64,000 bases of DNA from Apodospora peruviana (lineage: Eukaryota > Ascomycota > Sordariomycetes > Sordariales > Lasiosphaeriaceae), in assembly GCA_033439685.1 (NCBI GenBank), contig JAUEDM010000002.1:3348001-3412000 (forward strand). Direction: 5' to 3'. Shown here one piece after another: positions 21,356-33,038 of this stretch. Position 1 is the first letter of the stretch. Each line of letters opens with the position of its first letter. The notes under the pieces are model-generated. The model saw only the letters and a list, made by a program, of their open reading frames with translations, did no database searches and was not told the DNA's origin. Made by a program: the position numbers and the translations under genes.

Positions 21356-22937
21356 TCATGCGCGTCCTACCTTGAACGATAATATCTAGGTTGTTCAGCG
21401 TTAGCAAAAGATAAAGTAATTTCCTTGCGTATAAACGAAACTTACATCATTCTTCCCAACCGAGACGACATGGTCCTCAGCCACCCTGATACCGCCAGCA
21501 CCCTCGATATACGCAATCGGCGCATCGCCCATAATCTTCTTGCCCACGTCCGCAACAGTAGAGTTCTTCTTGACCAGAACGCAGTCCCGGAACACCGCTT
21601 TGGAGTCCGCCACCCCGGAGCCGAACGTGGTGGTGTTGCGCACGGGAAAGACGGGGACAAGTCCTAAAATCTCGGCGGCTTTGGACAAAACCTGATTCAC
21701 CCCCGTCGAGCCGAACCGGTAGAGAACCATGTCCTTGAGGTTCTCTATCCTGTTCTTGTTCTTCTCGTCGAGCTCTTTTAGACCGCCGCCGTCCGGGTCG
21801 CCGTCCGCTATTAGGTCTTCTCGCGTGTCGACGAACTCGCTGCCTTCCGTGTACCGGACGTAGCCCTGCTTGGCCATCTTGCGCAGAAAAATCTCGGAGA
21901 TGGCCGAACACAAGACAATAGAGTTGGGGTCCTGCATCTTTGCGATCTTGGCGATATTCTTGTCGGCGTCAGGGTGGTCGATCTTGTTCAGCGCGATCAC
22001 GGTGGGGAACTTTTCGTCCGTGAAGGCGTTCACGACGCGGTCGATCGTCTCGTCTGATTAACCCGACAGCTGAAGTCAGTAAAGACTGTAGTGGCGTGAG
22101 CTAAAGGAATATTTTTAAGCGCACCGCTCCAATCCTCAAGCGGCTCCTTGAGCCCCAATTTGTCCAAAGTCCGCGCCACCACCGACGTGGTACTCCCGTA
22201 ACCACTGAATTGCCCCTGAAGCGTCTCTACCGCGGTCGCCTTGACGGCGATGTGTCTCCTCTTGATCGAGCCCCACTTCGTCATTAGGTTTCCCCTTATC
22301 CAGGCAACGATCTCGGACCGCAGCCAGGCGATGTCGACGGACGGGTCATACCCGCGTGTCACTTTGCCCTCGGCATCCGTCGTCCCGGACACGTCGACAA
22401 CGTGTATGAGCGCGTCGGCATGCCGCAAGTCGTCGAGGAATTTGTTGCCTAGCCCCTTGCCCTCGTGTGCGCCGGGCACCAGGCCGGCCACGTCGAGGAG
22501 CTCGATTGGCACGCTCCGCCGGCCGTCCACGCACGATCCGTAGTTGGGCTTACACCTGTCGGTGAGGCCGAAGCGCGCGCAGGCGCAGTCTATTTGTAGG
22601 TATCCGATTGCGCGCTGGGGGTCGATGGTTGTGAACCTGGTAGTACAAACATTGCGATCAGCGGTGGTTTGCTCTTCGTGGTGCGAACCTCGGGGGGGTC
22701 GCCAAGGGAGACGAGACAAGTCGGGGCTATAGCCTACGGAAAGTTTCCTGGGCAGGAAGCCGTATCAGCAGCCTGATGGCGGTTTGGGCCGAGCTTTCGG
22801 TCGGCGTCGGACTGGGATGGATGGAAATGTTTCAACTACCCACCGACTTTGGACGTCGCATCGGTCAGCGAGTTGAGCGTGCTGGACTTGCCGGCGCTCG
22901 GTTTGCCGACCAGCCCGATTAAAGGATCGCGAGGCAT
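21356..22937 (-). CDS. YGR210C-type Obg/YchF-related GTPase with TGS domain
   Basis: Five exons on the minus strand, 22844-22937, 22738-22747, 22125-22636, 21446-22053 and 21356-21385, encode 417 residues (yeast YGR210C is about 411). This is a conserved translation-factor-class P-loop NTPase whose precise role is not established. G1 is [19 protein letters not shown], the switch region is [20 protein letters not shown]3 is [20 protein letters not shown], and the base-recognition motif is ALNKIDHPD. The C-terminal [20 protein letters not shown] and ILSFKVGRA form the TGS domain. Exon 2 is only 10 nt (GAAACTTTCC) and supplies the Gly-Asn-Phe-Pro part of the switch motif; skipping it would break frame and motif. 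The terminal exon is 30 nt. The gene is divergent from the SET methyltransferase gene. Confidence 0.94.
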
Positions 22938-23459
22938 TCTTCGGCTTAGAGGTAGAGCAAGGATATTTGATTGTCCGGATTATGCGCAATTGCTAGGGGA
23001 TATGGGGAGTGTGCGATTGTCAAGTCGAATACCATAAAAGGGGGAGCTCCGAAGTCGATGGCGCTGTATAAGGGACGGGAGTGAAAATATCTGCCCCACC
23101 GATAACAATGGCGGGGTTGTGTTATCGCAACTGACATCTCCCGTCGACACACTGATGGTTGTGAAAGACACCCGACTGTTGACGAGATCAAGTATTCGAA
23201 TGTATTTCCAGCTTCTTAGAACTTGGGATCATATACCAGACCTACAGAGATTGCCGAGTCCAAGTGATTTTTCGCTCTTTAAGAGACGTGAATACCTTAG
23301 GTAGGCATGTCAGTCAGGGTGGGCAAGGCGTCAGGTGTATTTCGAAGCCAGATAGAAATCCCTAAAGCACCAAACCTCACCCGGCCCCAAATTTCCTTTT
23401 CCTCTTGATGGGATCTGGGCAACAGCACTGAAACAAGACGATAATATTTCTCAGACGAC
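22938..23459. promoter_or_regulatory. shared divergent promoter region
   Basis: A 522-bp gap between the start codons of the GTPase gene (-) and the SET methyltransferase gene (+). It must hold both promoters and leaders. A TTAGGTAGG motif lies near 23300. Individual promoter elements cannot be assigned. Confidence 0.45.
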
Positions 23460-25212
23460 ATGTTACCGCCTCACCTCCCAATTGAGGCGTTACCGGCGTG
23501 GGCACTTCTCAATGACGTCGCATTTGTCGACGTCAAAGTAAAAGCCATCGAGGGCAAAGGCTACGGCCTGGTCTGTGATAGAAAACTTTCAACCAAGGAA
23601 GACACCTTCGACCTCCCGACCCTCGTTACCGTTCCTCACAACCTAGTGCTCAACATCGAGGCAGTTGAGGAATATGCAAAGGAGGACAGGAACTTTAAGC
23701 AACTCCTCGATGTTGCCGGGCATCATGTAGCTGAACCCCAATTCTTTTCGTCTTGGGCTTAGAAACGGAGAGCTGACCGTCCCTTATAGTCTGCAAGAGG
23801 CACCATCTTACTGTTCCTCCTTGTCCAAACGGTGCTGGCTTCCAGGACAAGCGCAAGCGAGCCCGCTGCTACTGGTCACTCGTCCGTGGGAGTCTCAAAC
23901 CCATGGACCGAGTATGTTAAATTCTTACCTGACCCTCTCGACCTCCTTGTGCCTACCCTATGGACCGAGCATGAGAGGCTCCTACTTCGAGGCACGTCAC
24001 TCGAATCGGCCGTCAAAGCAAAGATCTCTGCCCTCACGGCCGAGTTTCTCGCAGTCCGGGAGGCCTCATCCGACATACTTGTCTGGAACGAGATGCTCTG
24101 GGAGCGCGAGATGGTGGGCTTCCGAGACTGGATCTTCCTCGATGCGGTATATCGCTCGCGGTGTCTAGAGCTGCCCAGGTCGGGCCAGTCCATGGTCCCG
24201 TGTATCGACATGATCAATCACTCAGCCAACCCGACTGTTTACTACGACGAGAACGCGAGAGACGAGACGGTCCTTCTTCTCCGGCCGGACACTGATGTCT
24301 CATCAGGCGAGGAAGTGACCATCAGCTACGGCGACGCCAAGTCTGCAGCGGAGATGCTGTTCAGCTACGGTTTCGTCGATCCAGCGTCGACGGCTGGGGA
24401 GGACAGCCTCGTCCTCCCGCTGGATCCGTTCCCGGACGATCCGTTAGCGAAGGCAAAGCTTGTCACCTTCGGAAAACCGCCTAAAATCCACGTGGCTCGG
24501 GACAAGGGTAGCGGTGCCGTCAGATGGAAGAGCCCGTTCGCCTATCTGATGTGCGTCAACGAGGAGGACGGGCTAGAGTTCCGCGTCCTGCAGGACAATG
24601 ATGGGAACCGGCAACTACGCATCTTTTGGCTGGACGAGGACGTCACGGAGCGGACGACGGATTTTGAAACATTGATCCGGAACCATAAAGAGCTCAGCGC
24701 ACTCTTATCATTGCGCACTGTCACTGTTGTTCAGGAAAGTCTGCAGGCGCAGTTGGACAGCTTAGGATTTAACTCTGAGCTCGACTCGATGACACCATCC
24801 GACCTTCCCCTAGTGAGAGAAGGCTGTCTCAGCTCGGCAATCCTACTCCGGCAGAGCGAAACCGACATCTTGAGAAGTGCAATAGAAGCCTTGGAAAAGG
24901 AGGTAAGTGTCCAAGGTCCTTCTTCATCGTGAATTTGGTGGTCAAGAAAGTTGCGGGCTGTCGTTTGCGCATCGTCATTACGCAGCTTCCTGCACCAAAG
25001 CTGAGAAAGGAGGGAAAACATTCAGACAAAAAAAGGGATCAACACCTCCACAAAATCGGTATGCACGAGGCTTAGTCACTAACAAGAGCGTCATGCAGAG
25101 ATGCACCTTGCTGGAGGACAAAACCGTGGTGGCTTATCTCGGATCGATGGAGACTGCCAAATCGGACCTAGTTGATGAAGAGGCGTCCAATGAAGACGAT
25201 GACTTTAGCTGA
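23460..25212 (+). CDS. SET-domain lysine methyltransferase (Rubisco LSMT/SETD6-like class)
   Basis: Exons 23460-23726, 23790-24902 and 25099-25212 give about 497 residues. Proteins of this class methylate lysines on non-histone proteins such as ribosomal proteins and elongation factors; the substrate here cannot be read from sequence. The split SET domain starts with the GKGYGLV region (residues about 35-41) and resumes after a long insert with MVPCIDMINHSANPTVYYDE and GEEVTISYGDAKSAAEMLFSYGFV, the S-adenosylmethionine and catalytic-Tyr segments. A C-terminal Rubisco-LSMT-type substrate-binding region follows. The first intron (63 nt) is secure. The last (24903-25098, 196 nt) is inferred: its GTAAGT donor and GCAG acceptor keep frame and give RCTLLEDKTVVAYLGSME plus an acidic tail. 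Without it the protein ends at 24932. Confidence 0.85.
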
Positions 25213-28105
25213 GGGACTGCTCCGACATGAACCGACCTGCGTCGGTGGTTCCCGGCCTCACACGCGAGCAAACATCGTACGTCCATTATCAGTTTATGAC
25301 CAGATTACGATTCTCCAGGCATCGTTGGGAGACAAGAAGAAGCTGCTTGAAAGGCCTCTGCTCACCCTGGGCATGTGGTAGAGGGGGGTGTAGGCTTGCT
25401 GTCGGTGATAAGACGAAACGAGAAACGTTCGTGAGTTTTGCAACGCCGGTTAGCCCTATCGCCTGAGTTTACCCGCTCGTTAAGTCAATTTGGAGGTTAA
25501 ATATGTCCTTCTCTAGGTCTACCTCTGAAGCTCGAGGAATTGGAGGACCAAGTTTCTGTTACTATAGATCTCGTTCTATCACTCGCTCAGATAGGAAAAC
25601 CTGAGGCAGGAGACCAGCAGATCAGAAAACCTCATCCACGGTTCAAGGTCTCCTGGAAGACGTCTAAACCAAGTTTCCGGTATTATCTAGAGATTCGAAA
25701 GTTTCCCCGCGATATTCTCAGAGATATATACCATGGTGCTGTCCATGCTCTTCTGGAACACAGCATGAAAGACGCGACCCGTTTTTTCTCAAACCAGCCA
25801 GCTCGTCATACGAGTCTCCTCTACCACGCAGTGTATGTATATTCGGTACGTAGGTACGGTAGGTGGAGACTTTTCAGTCGATCTGGGATGAGTTATGAAA
25901 TGCCACGAGGCATTTGCAGCCACCACCCACCACCCACCACACCAGAGTAAGTATGGGATCGGCTTGAGGTAGATGGACCGTTCTCCAACTGGGTGGAATA
26001 GGGTGGCGGAGAAGTGAGAGATACTGTGTGTGTGTGTGAGAGTGATGGAGGTTCGAATTTTGCCGGAATTGGGACCGTCTTTTTCGTTGATCTGGGTTGG
26101 TCGAGTAGACGAGAGTGCGGGGAAGGGGAAGTTGTGTCCTGGTCCATGTTCGGATACTTCTTTGTTCAGCTTCGTGAAGAACCGGAGGCAGGAGGAATCT
26201 CGAACCCGTAAGATTTCTCTGCTCCAAGCAAGTGTGTCCGGCATTCAGCATTACGAACAAATATTTCAGCGACTGTGCAACAAGAGCCATTTTATACCTT
26301 CCAGGTTACGGTAACTAGGTTGCGTTTCGGCTCTGGAGGACACCCGTACGGCAGGTAAGCAGGTGAGGTAGGTCTGTATAATACAAGACGAACCAACCCA
26401 TAGAACCAAAGATCAGGAACCGTCAAGTTTGGATGTTTCGACCAATTTCCTATCTATATGGGTAAACCATTAATGACCGTGAACATTGAACACGTCGTTC
26501 AGAGCGATGGCAAACCGGTCCGGATGGCAAGCATGCTGGACTGATACGCATGGATGCCCATATTTGAAGTCCCATATAATTAATAGCAGCCCACCTTTTA
26601 GCTCGGTCAATCGCCCCTTGTTCACGAAAGCAACCACCATAGCTTGTCTATATATCGCGGCTCATTTGTATGTCGCGTGGGGTCAGGTGTCACCAGTCTT
26701 TGATCCTTCTCTATGTAGATATGATGGAGAAGGAAGGCTGCCTGTTATAGGATCTGCTTGCGAATTTCCATGGACAGCATAAACCAGCAAGCCGGTTTAA
26801 CGAGTCTTCCAATTTCACCAAGAGGATGAAGAAAGGATCTCGATCTCCCACCGCCATCCCCTGTGGCAGATACCCAAGTACTGAACTCACCACAGTAGTG
26901 CTCACACTATTCTAGAGTAGTATGTGAGGGTCCCTATAGTCTAAAATGTTCTGGAAAAGCCGATCTTTTGGACGTTCGATCCTTGCAGAACTTTTGCAAA
27001 ACAAGCCAGTGCCCACAGCAATGAATTGAAGATGATGGATGAATGTGTTGCATCCAACTGGACGGAGGGAAGACTCGACATGAAGTCATCTGCAACCCGA
27101 ACTTGTCTTGTCAACATCGGCTAGTCCGGGCATGGCATTCTCGGCCCAGCCATCGTCGTCGTCGTCGTCGTCGTCGGTGCGTCGGCCAAGCGCGAGTCTG
27201 GAGGCGTATCTTTCCCCTGATCGATCTTGGGCTCACCGCAAAGAAACCCACGTGGCGGAGATGAGCTGATGTACCCCTCTTCTGACCCGTAGAAGTCTTT
27301 GATGATGCCACAATCAGCTTTTTCCTGTCAGCCCGTTGGTCGTGAACTGATGGCGGGGTTTGAGTGGTGCTGCGATTGGTGACGGGATTCTAGTGTCCAG
27401 ACTAGCGATAGCTGGTCGCCGGCATCGTGTCCAGGGAGTTTGTGTGGGTACTTCAGTGCTAACCCTCAGCAGCCAAGAAACCACCCTGCTGACCCCAGAT
27501 TTTCCCTCTGCACAGTTGGGGCCCGCTAGCACACGAGTAGCAGGGTCCATGGTTGCTTCCCTCCAATAGCGAGACCCTCCTCCCCAGAGTGCCCAGTTCC
27601 GGTTCCATCCTGCCCTCCCATGGTTGCACTTCCTGACTGGCCGTTTCCTCTTTTCTCCGCAAAATGGCAAGGCAGTCCTTCTCCACTGCTCTCACACCCT
27701 CCCAACAGAAGTCCAGGGCCCAATTCATCCTTAAATCCCGCTGCCCCGCCCTGCCTGTCGTTCTCCAATCCTATTGTTCCTCTTTCCCACCCTCGAACTC
27801 CCGACTCAATCCGACTCCCGTCGATCACAGGTTCCGGTGAAACTCCTTCTTGTTCATGATCTGGCGACAGCGGCGTTCGATGACACGGTTATAAAGTCAT
27901 AAAGCGAGTGAGGCTGCTGCCCCGATTTACGTCCAAACCACAGACATCCGCGTGTCGACGCGAGGAGATAAGGAGTCGCCATTGGCCGAGACAATTTTGT
28001 GCGACAACCGCGATTCGAGCATATCCGCCAATACCGAATACCAGTACATTGATTATACGGCGGACAGTTGTGTTGGATGGAATAGGTTGTTGAAGGACCG
28101 CTAAA
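25213..28105. other. 2.9 kb intergenic region, includes the facB upstream region
   Basis: No supported gene. It contains a (TCG)8 trinucleotide repeat at 27153-27176 and TAGGTA-type motifs near 25850 and 26370. Four matches to the CreA consensus SYGGRG lie within about 400 bp (near 27353, 27493, 27592 and 27744), inside the likely promoter/leader of facB. Confidence 0.4.
27153..27176. repeat. (TCG)8 trinucleotide repeat
   Basis: Eight perfect TCG units. It lies outside any supported coding frame, about 0.9 kb upstream of facB. Confidence 0.85.
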
Positions 28106-31000
28106 ATGCCCGGAATTCTACCCATGAAAGTTATCAAGGTGGGCACGAGCTCACAAAGCCGGATAGCCCAGGCCTGTGATCGTTGTCGCAGCAAAAAGAT
28201 ACGCTGCGATGGTATCCGGCCATGCTGCTCGCAGTGTGCAAATGTCGGGTTCGAATGTCGGACTAGCGACAAGTTGAGCCGGCGCGCTTTTCCTCGCGGC
28301 TACACGGAGTCACTCGAGGAGAGGGTGCGGGTCTTGGAGAACGAGGTGCGCGAATTGAAGGACCTTCTGGACGAGAAGGACGAGAAGATCGATATGCTCT
28401 CAAGGATGCACGGTAATAGGGGACGTTCTGCTGAGCCAGTGCAAAGCCCTACGGCAAGCGATTCCAACAAGGACCCTGGGTCCCCGCCGAAAGAAGATAC
28501 CTTCCGAATCCAGGCCTCGCCCTTGTTATTAGGGGTCGAGAACTCGGACTCTTACTTCATGGGTGCTTCCAGCGGCCGTGCATTTATTGGTTAGTGTTCC
28601 CAGAACTCCCATCGTCGGCGTAGGCCAAGGCTGACAATTGCGGCATCCAGAGGCCTTCAAGCGCAAGATCCAGGAGAATGGAAAATCTTGCTCCGAGTTT
28701 AACCCGGAAGCATTTCTGCACATCCAAGGATGCTACCCTCTCACGGCCAAGCCCACCAAGCAGGCCATGAGGATACCACCAAGGATGTTCTCAGATAGAT
28801 GTGTCAACGTCTATTTCCAGGAATGGGCTCCTCTATTCCCAGTCTTGCACAAACCCACTTTTCTCCGCGTCTACGAGGAGTTTGTCGCCGACCCCGAGAA
28901 GATCAAGAATAACCACAAATTGGCGCAGCTCTATCTTGTCTTTACCATTGCGGCGTTGTCGAGCGAGCAACCAGACCTTCAGCAGATTGCCTCCTGTGAG
29001 GCGCACTGGCAACGAGCTTTAGAAGCCATCCTCATGGATAATACCATGAATACGCTCCAGTGCTTGGTTCTCGCCTTAATGTACTGTTCCATCAGGGCCG
29101 ATTACAAGCGATTGCAATATTATAAGGGCATTGCTGTTGGACTCTCTCATCGGCTTGGGTTGCACCAGAGCCAAAAGCGCTTCTCGTTCGGCGCTCTCAC
29201 TATTGAGACAAGGAAGAAAGTGTTTTGGACTCTTTACACCCTTGATTGGTACGTGCTTGACCCTGTCTTCACTTTTCCAGGATAGCTGCTTACCGGACTA
29301 GTTTTTCTGCTGCCATCCTTGGACTTCCCAAGATGCTCAAAGAAGACGACATCCATGCCGAGTACCCGTCGGACACTGACGATGAATACGTGACTGAGAA
29401 GGGGTTCCAGCCTAGTCTTCCTGGCGAGCACACTCGTCTTTCCAGCGCATTGGCTCTATTCCGGGGGTCACGAATCCTCGCCAAGGTTCTCGAGAGGATA
29501 TATCCCGCCGCCACCTCACACGAGCTGTCTCTGCAGCAGATGTCAGTGTTGGGGGCAGAACTTGATGAATGGTCGGAAAATCTACCACACCACCTCAAGC
29601 TAACGTTCAAACAAGACAAGCCGTCTACCGATGTTACCGGGAGCAGATCACCTCTCCTTGTAAGCTACATGTCTAGTTCCCATCCACCACCGCACATACT
29701 AACCACATCTCAGTCTCTTGCGTACTACTATATCCGTGCTCTTATATACCGGCCGGCTGTGGCTTCTAGCTTGGGACCTAAGGCGGCCCCTGCTTTGATT
29801 GCGCTTTGCGAGTCCAGCAAGCACATTGTGCAGATTATCCAGCTGTTAGAAGAGAGGAGCATGTCCTTTTCTTTCTGTTTGAACAAGTCAGACACCCTCA
29901 TCCTCTGCGGCATGGCCCTACTTTACCAAACTCTGGACCTCAAGCAAGATAGCAAGGTATTGAAAGACAACGAAAAGTTGGCAAACGCTGTTATCAAAAT
30001 TGTCGACAACGCAAAGGCACCGGGCGCCTACGACTTCAAGAGGGTATCTGCGATGCTGATCACGGTTGACGAACCAACCCCGCAGTCACTGCCTACTCCT
30101 CCCAGGCAAAGTCCAGAGGCCTGCATGGCTGCTCCACCAACCCACCGAGCATCACCCCCGGTTGCGGCGCCAGCCCATAAAATCCAGCCCACTCTTGGCC
30201 GTCACGCGAGTGCCAGCATGAGCGAGACGGATCTTCTTTTACAACAAGAAAAGCTACGCAGGATGGCCATGCCCACACTTCCCCAGCAACAAAGACCTGA
30301 GCTTTACCGTGCTCGTTCCAGGTCATCATTCGACAATCTACGACAAGACCAAACACTTGAGCGGCGTGATCATAGGCTCTCTCTGAGCCAGGCTCAGGCT
30401 GCACAAGCAGCAATGATTGCTCGGGTTTCATCGAAACAGAACCTAGACTACCTATCTCTCAGCTCGACTCCTGCTCAGTCACAGCCTTCTTCTCCAATAC
30501 AGGCACGCAGTCAACAGCAGCAGCAGCAGCAGCACCATATCACCGCAACGCAAGCTCAACAAGCCCACCTCTATGTGCAAATGCAGAAGAGTGCCTCTGC
30601 CGCAGCGACTGACTGGGAAGCTTTGCTGGGATCCATCGACAGTGGCCCACTCAACATTTATGACACAATATACGGTGGTGCAGGGTTGACTATGGCAACG
30701 GCCGAAACACCGGTCTCTGCGTCATCAGGGGGCGCAGCAGCCTGGTCGCCTGACTCGTGGGACTTGTCGGGCTTCAATCTTGGCGAATTCGGACCGGGAC
30801 CCGCCACTGCCCAGAGCGTGCTCAGCCTCAGTGAAGAGAGCTTGAGCTCCGTGGACGATGACTTGGGACTGGGCGTAAACAATCTGGAGTATACGAGAAA
30901 TAGTGCAGTCGCGACCGCCGCTGCAGTTGGTCTGCTGCCTATCAATGCAGGCGGCGCAGATGGGTTTCTCTTGGATGGCTTGGAAAATTTTGGCTTATGA
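28106..31000 (+). CDS. facB: FacB/Cat8-type Zn2Cys6 transcription activator of acetate metabolism
   Basis: Four exons, 28106-28589, 28651-29248, 29302-29659 and 29714-31000, give 908 residues, near the length of Aspergillus FacB. FacB activates acetyl-CoA synthetase, glyoxylate-cycle and gluconeogenic genes; yeast Cat8/Sip4 are relatives. The N-terminus MPGILPMKVIKVG precedes the binuclear zinc cluster (CDRCRSKKIRCDGIRPCCSQ, then CANVGFEC), a linker (KLSRRAFPRGYTESLEERVR) and a coiled coil with DEKDEKIDMLSRMH. The middle homology region contains RMFSDRCVNVYFQEWAPLFP and KVFWTLYTLDCFSAAILGLP, the latter completed by intron 2. The C-terminal third is Gln-, Ser- and Pro-rich with a seven-Gln run (CAA plus six CAG, 30512-30532) and an acidic end, as expected for an activation domain. 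Intron 3 (54 nt) is stopless and in frame. The ATG matches the family N-terminus. Confidence 0.95.
30512..30532 (+). repeat. CAA(CAG)6 repeat coding polyglutamine in facB
   Basis: Seven consecutive Gln codons followed by two His codons within the Gln-rich C-terminal region of FacB. Confidence 0.9.
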
Positions 31001-33038
31001 CCACGGTTATGGGAATTTCGGATTTTGATGATGTCTTGCTTTGATGGTTATACCTCCGTTTATTTTGATTTTTGGCGTATATGGCTGAAAGGCCCAGGCG
31101 TGGATGATGATTTACGAGTACTTAGCTACGTTTTACTGCTATATTTGGTTCTACGGAGCCCATATTCACAGAGGGAGGCAGGCTGATTGCCGGTGGATAG
31201 GATGAGCATTTTCAAGAGAAGGGGGTTTGATTCTTATGTAGATACGTAGGTTTCATGGAATCGACTTGGTGAGTTGGAAAAGAGATCTAACTGGGTTACA
31301 CGTCATGATAGTCCCTCCTCTCATTGTGATTAACCCTTGCAGAATCTTATGGACATCACCCCCTATTTGGGACCTAAAGAAGCAGCCACTCACGCCACTG
31401 CAGCTAATTGACTCGGTCGGCACCCAAGTATGGGGAGAGGTGGATATTTACCCCATATTGATCTGGAACTCTGGATGACCAAGAATGCCAAGGGATAGTA
31501 CCCAAGAACGGCAAGTTCTGAGGACTGTCGGGATTGGTTGTTCTTTCGTTGCAGGTACGGCATATATCCGCTGCCTTTGGATACGCAGCGGCCGCTCCAC
31601 GGAAGCAGACTGGGCGCACGAAATTGAGGGGTTCCATGCATAAACTTCTGGAGTTCAAGTTGTAAGCTAGCGTGCTCGTTTTCGTTCCTCTTCTCAGGGG
31701 TTGACTGTAGATAAGTATTTGCATTACTCGTGCGTGTCTAGAATATTTGCCAAATATTGGATATTGGATATTGGTGTTTTAGGGTTCAGTTTTCCAGTCC
31801 GTCTATTTTTGGAGCGGCTATTGGCGGTTGGGGTACATGATGAGGGCATTACCGGTAGAGTGATGAGAGTGAGACGGGATGTCGTGCATTTGTGCTACAA
31901 TTATTCAGATTTAGTAGGGGTTTCCTAAGTGGGTGTGGAAAGCATTGCGAATACTCAACCCATTTAGGGGATATTTTGCGAATCTGTTTTCTGTCTGTCA
32001 AAGGTCTTGTTTGAGTCAAACAGCAGTCGGTCTTGGTCTGAAGTTACAGATTTGGAGCCTGAGCTTTGAGAAAGACTTGGCTTCCACTTTGCTACGTCTT
32101 TCTCCCGAGACTGGAGATCTCACCGAGAGGAAATGCGATGGATATACCGCGTATCAAAAGACTCGAAACTTCAAGTTTGTTGCTGTGGCGTTGCTATTCT
32201 TGTCGTGATCTCCTTCCCGTCTTTATGTTCTGGCATCAGTTTCGGGTTTACTTCCCCGCTCCTGTGGCCTGTCACACCTGTCAGTGGCTGCACCACCCAT
32301 CTGAAAACACCAAACACGTTTCCGCTCGAGTAGAGACTAAGGTACTTAACTCAACTCAATGGTAGCTAGGTACCTTACCTTACATAGCTGGCTTCCCTTC
32401 TCCAATCAGCTGTCTTGCCATGGTGGTGTGGCACACACCTCGATATATTAGTTGCTGATATCCCCTTCCGCCTTGGAGAACTATCTTTCCTCTCGCTTGG
32501 TTCATCACCACGTGGGCGATATTGGCTGCCCATCTCGTGGTGTAGTTTAGCCTGAGCAGCTGGCTTGCGAACGAGCGGCCAGTGTAAAGACCGGAGAACA
32601 TAACTACCTTACGACTCGTCTACTATCAAATAGTAGGGAAAGTGCCTTATCGCTGAATAGGGTCGGGCAATCCATTCTATCGAAGTTGGACGGCAGGACG
32701 GGACCTCCAATCCCGCCGTGTCCGCGGGCGCCGCCACCACCGGAGCGTACCGGAACGGGTATTCGGAGTTTTGTGGGCCTCCGTAACTGATCACTTCCAC
32801 CAGGCTAACACCAAGATTCTAACCGCTTGTTTGGAATCTTGCGGCACAACCATTACACTCCCTTGCAGTACGGCTTATACGAACGACCTATCACAGCACT
32901 TTCCCTGTCGGAGACTCGGCGGAATTTAGGGACCTTGTATTGAGGGTCTGGTTTAGAACCACCACCTCCCCTACCTCTACCTACCAGTGCTGCCTTGGGC
33001 TTTGAGATCTGCGATACCCCACATCATCAACAGAAGAG
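31001..33038. other. 2 kb intergenic region between facB and pgc1
   Basis: No gene seen. It should carry the facB 3' region and pgc1 promoter. TAGCTAGGTACCTTACCTTA-type motifs cluster near 32340-32390. Confidence 0.4.

Noticed and set aside
26185..26225. possible minus-strand tRNA T-arm (AATCTCGAACCC)
   Set aside because: The surrounding bases do not form a cloverleaf and the conserved TTCGANNC pattern is not intact.
25213..28105. mobile element remnant in the long gap before facB
   Set aside because: No terminal repeats, transposase or reverse-transcriptase motifs and no long AT-rich RIP-like tract were seen.
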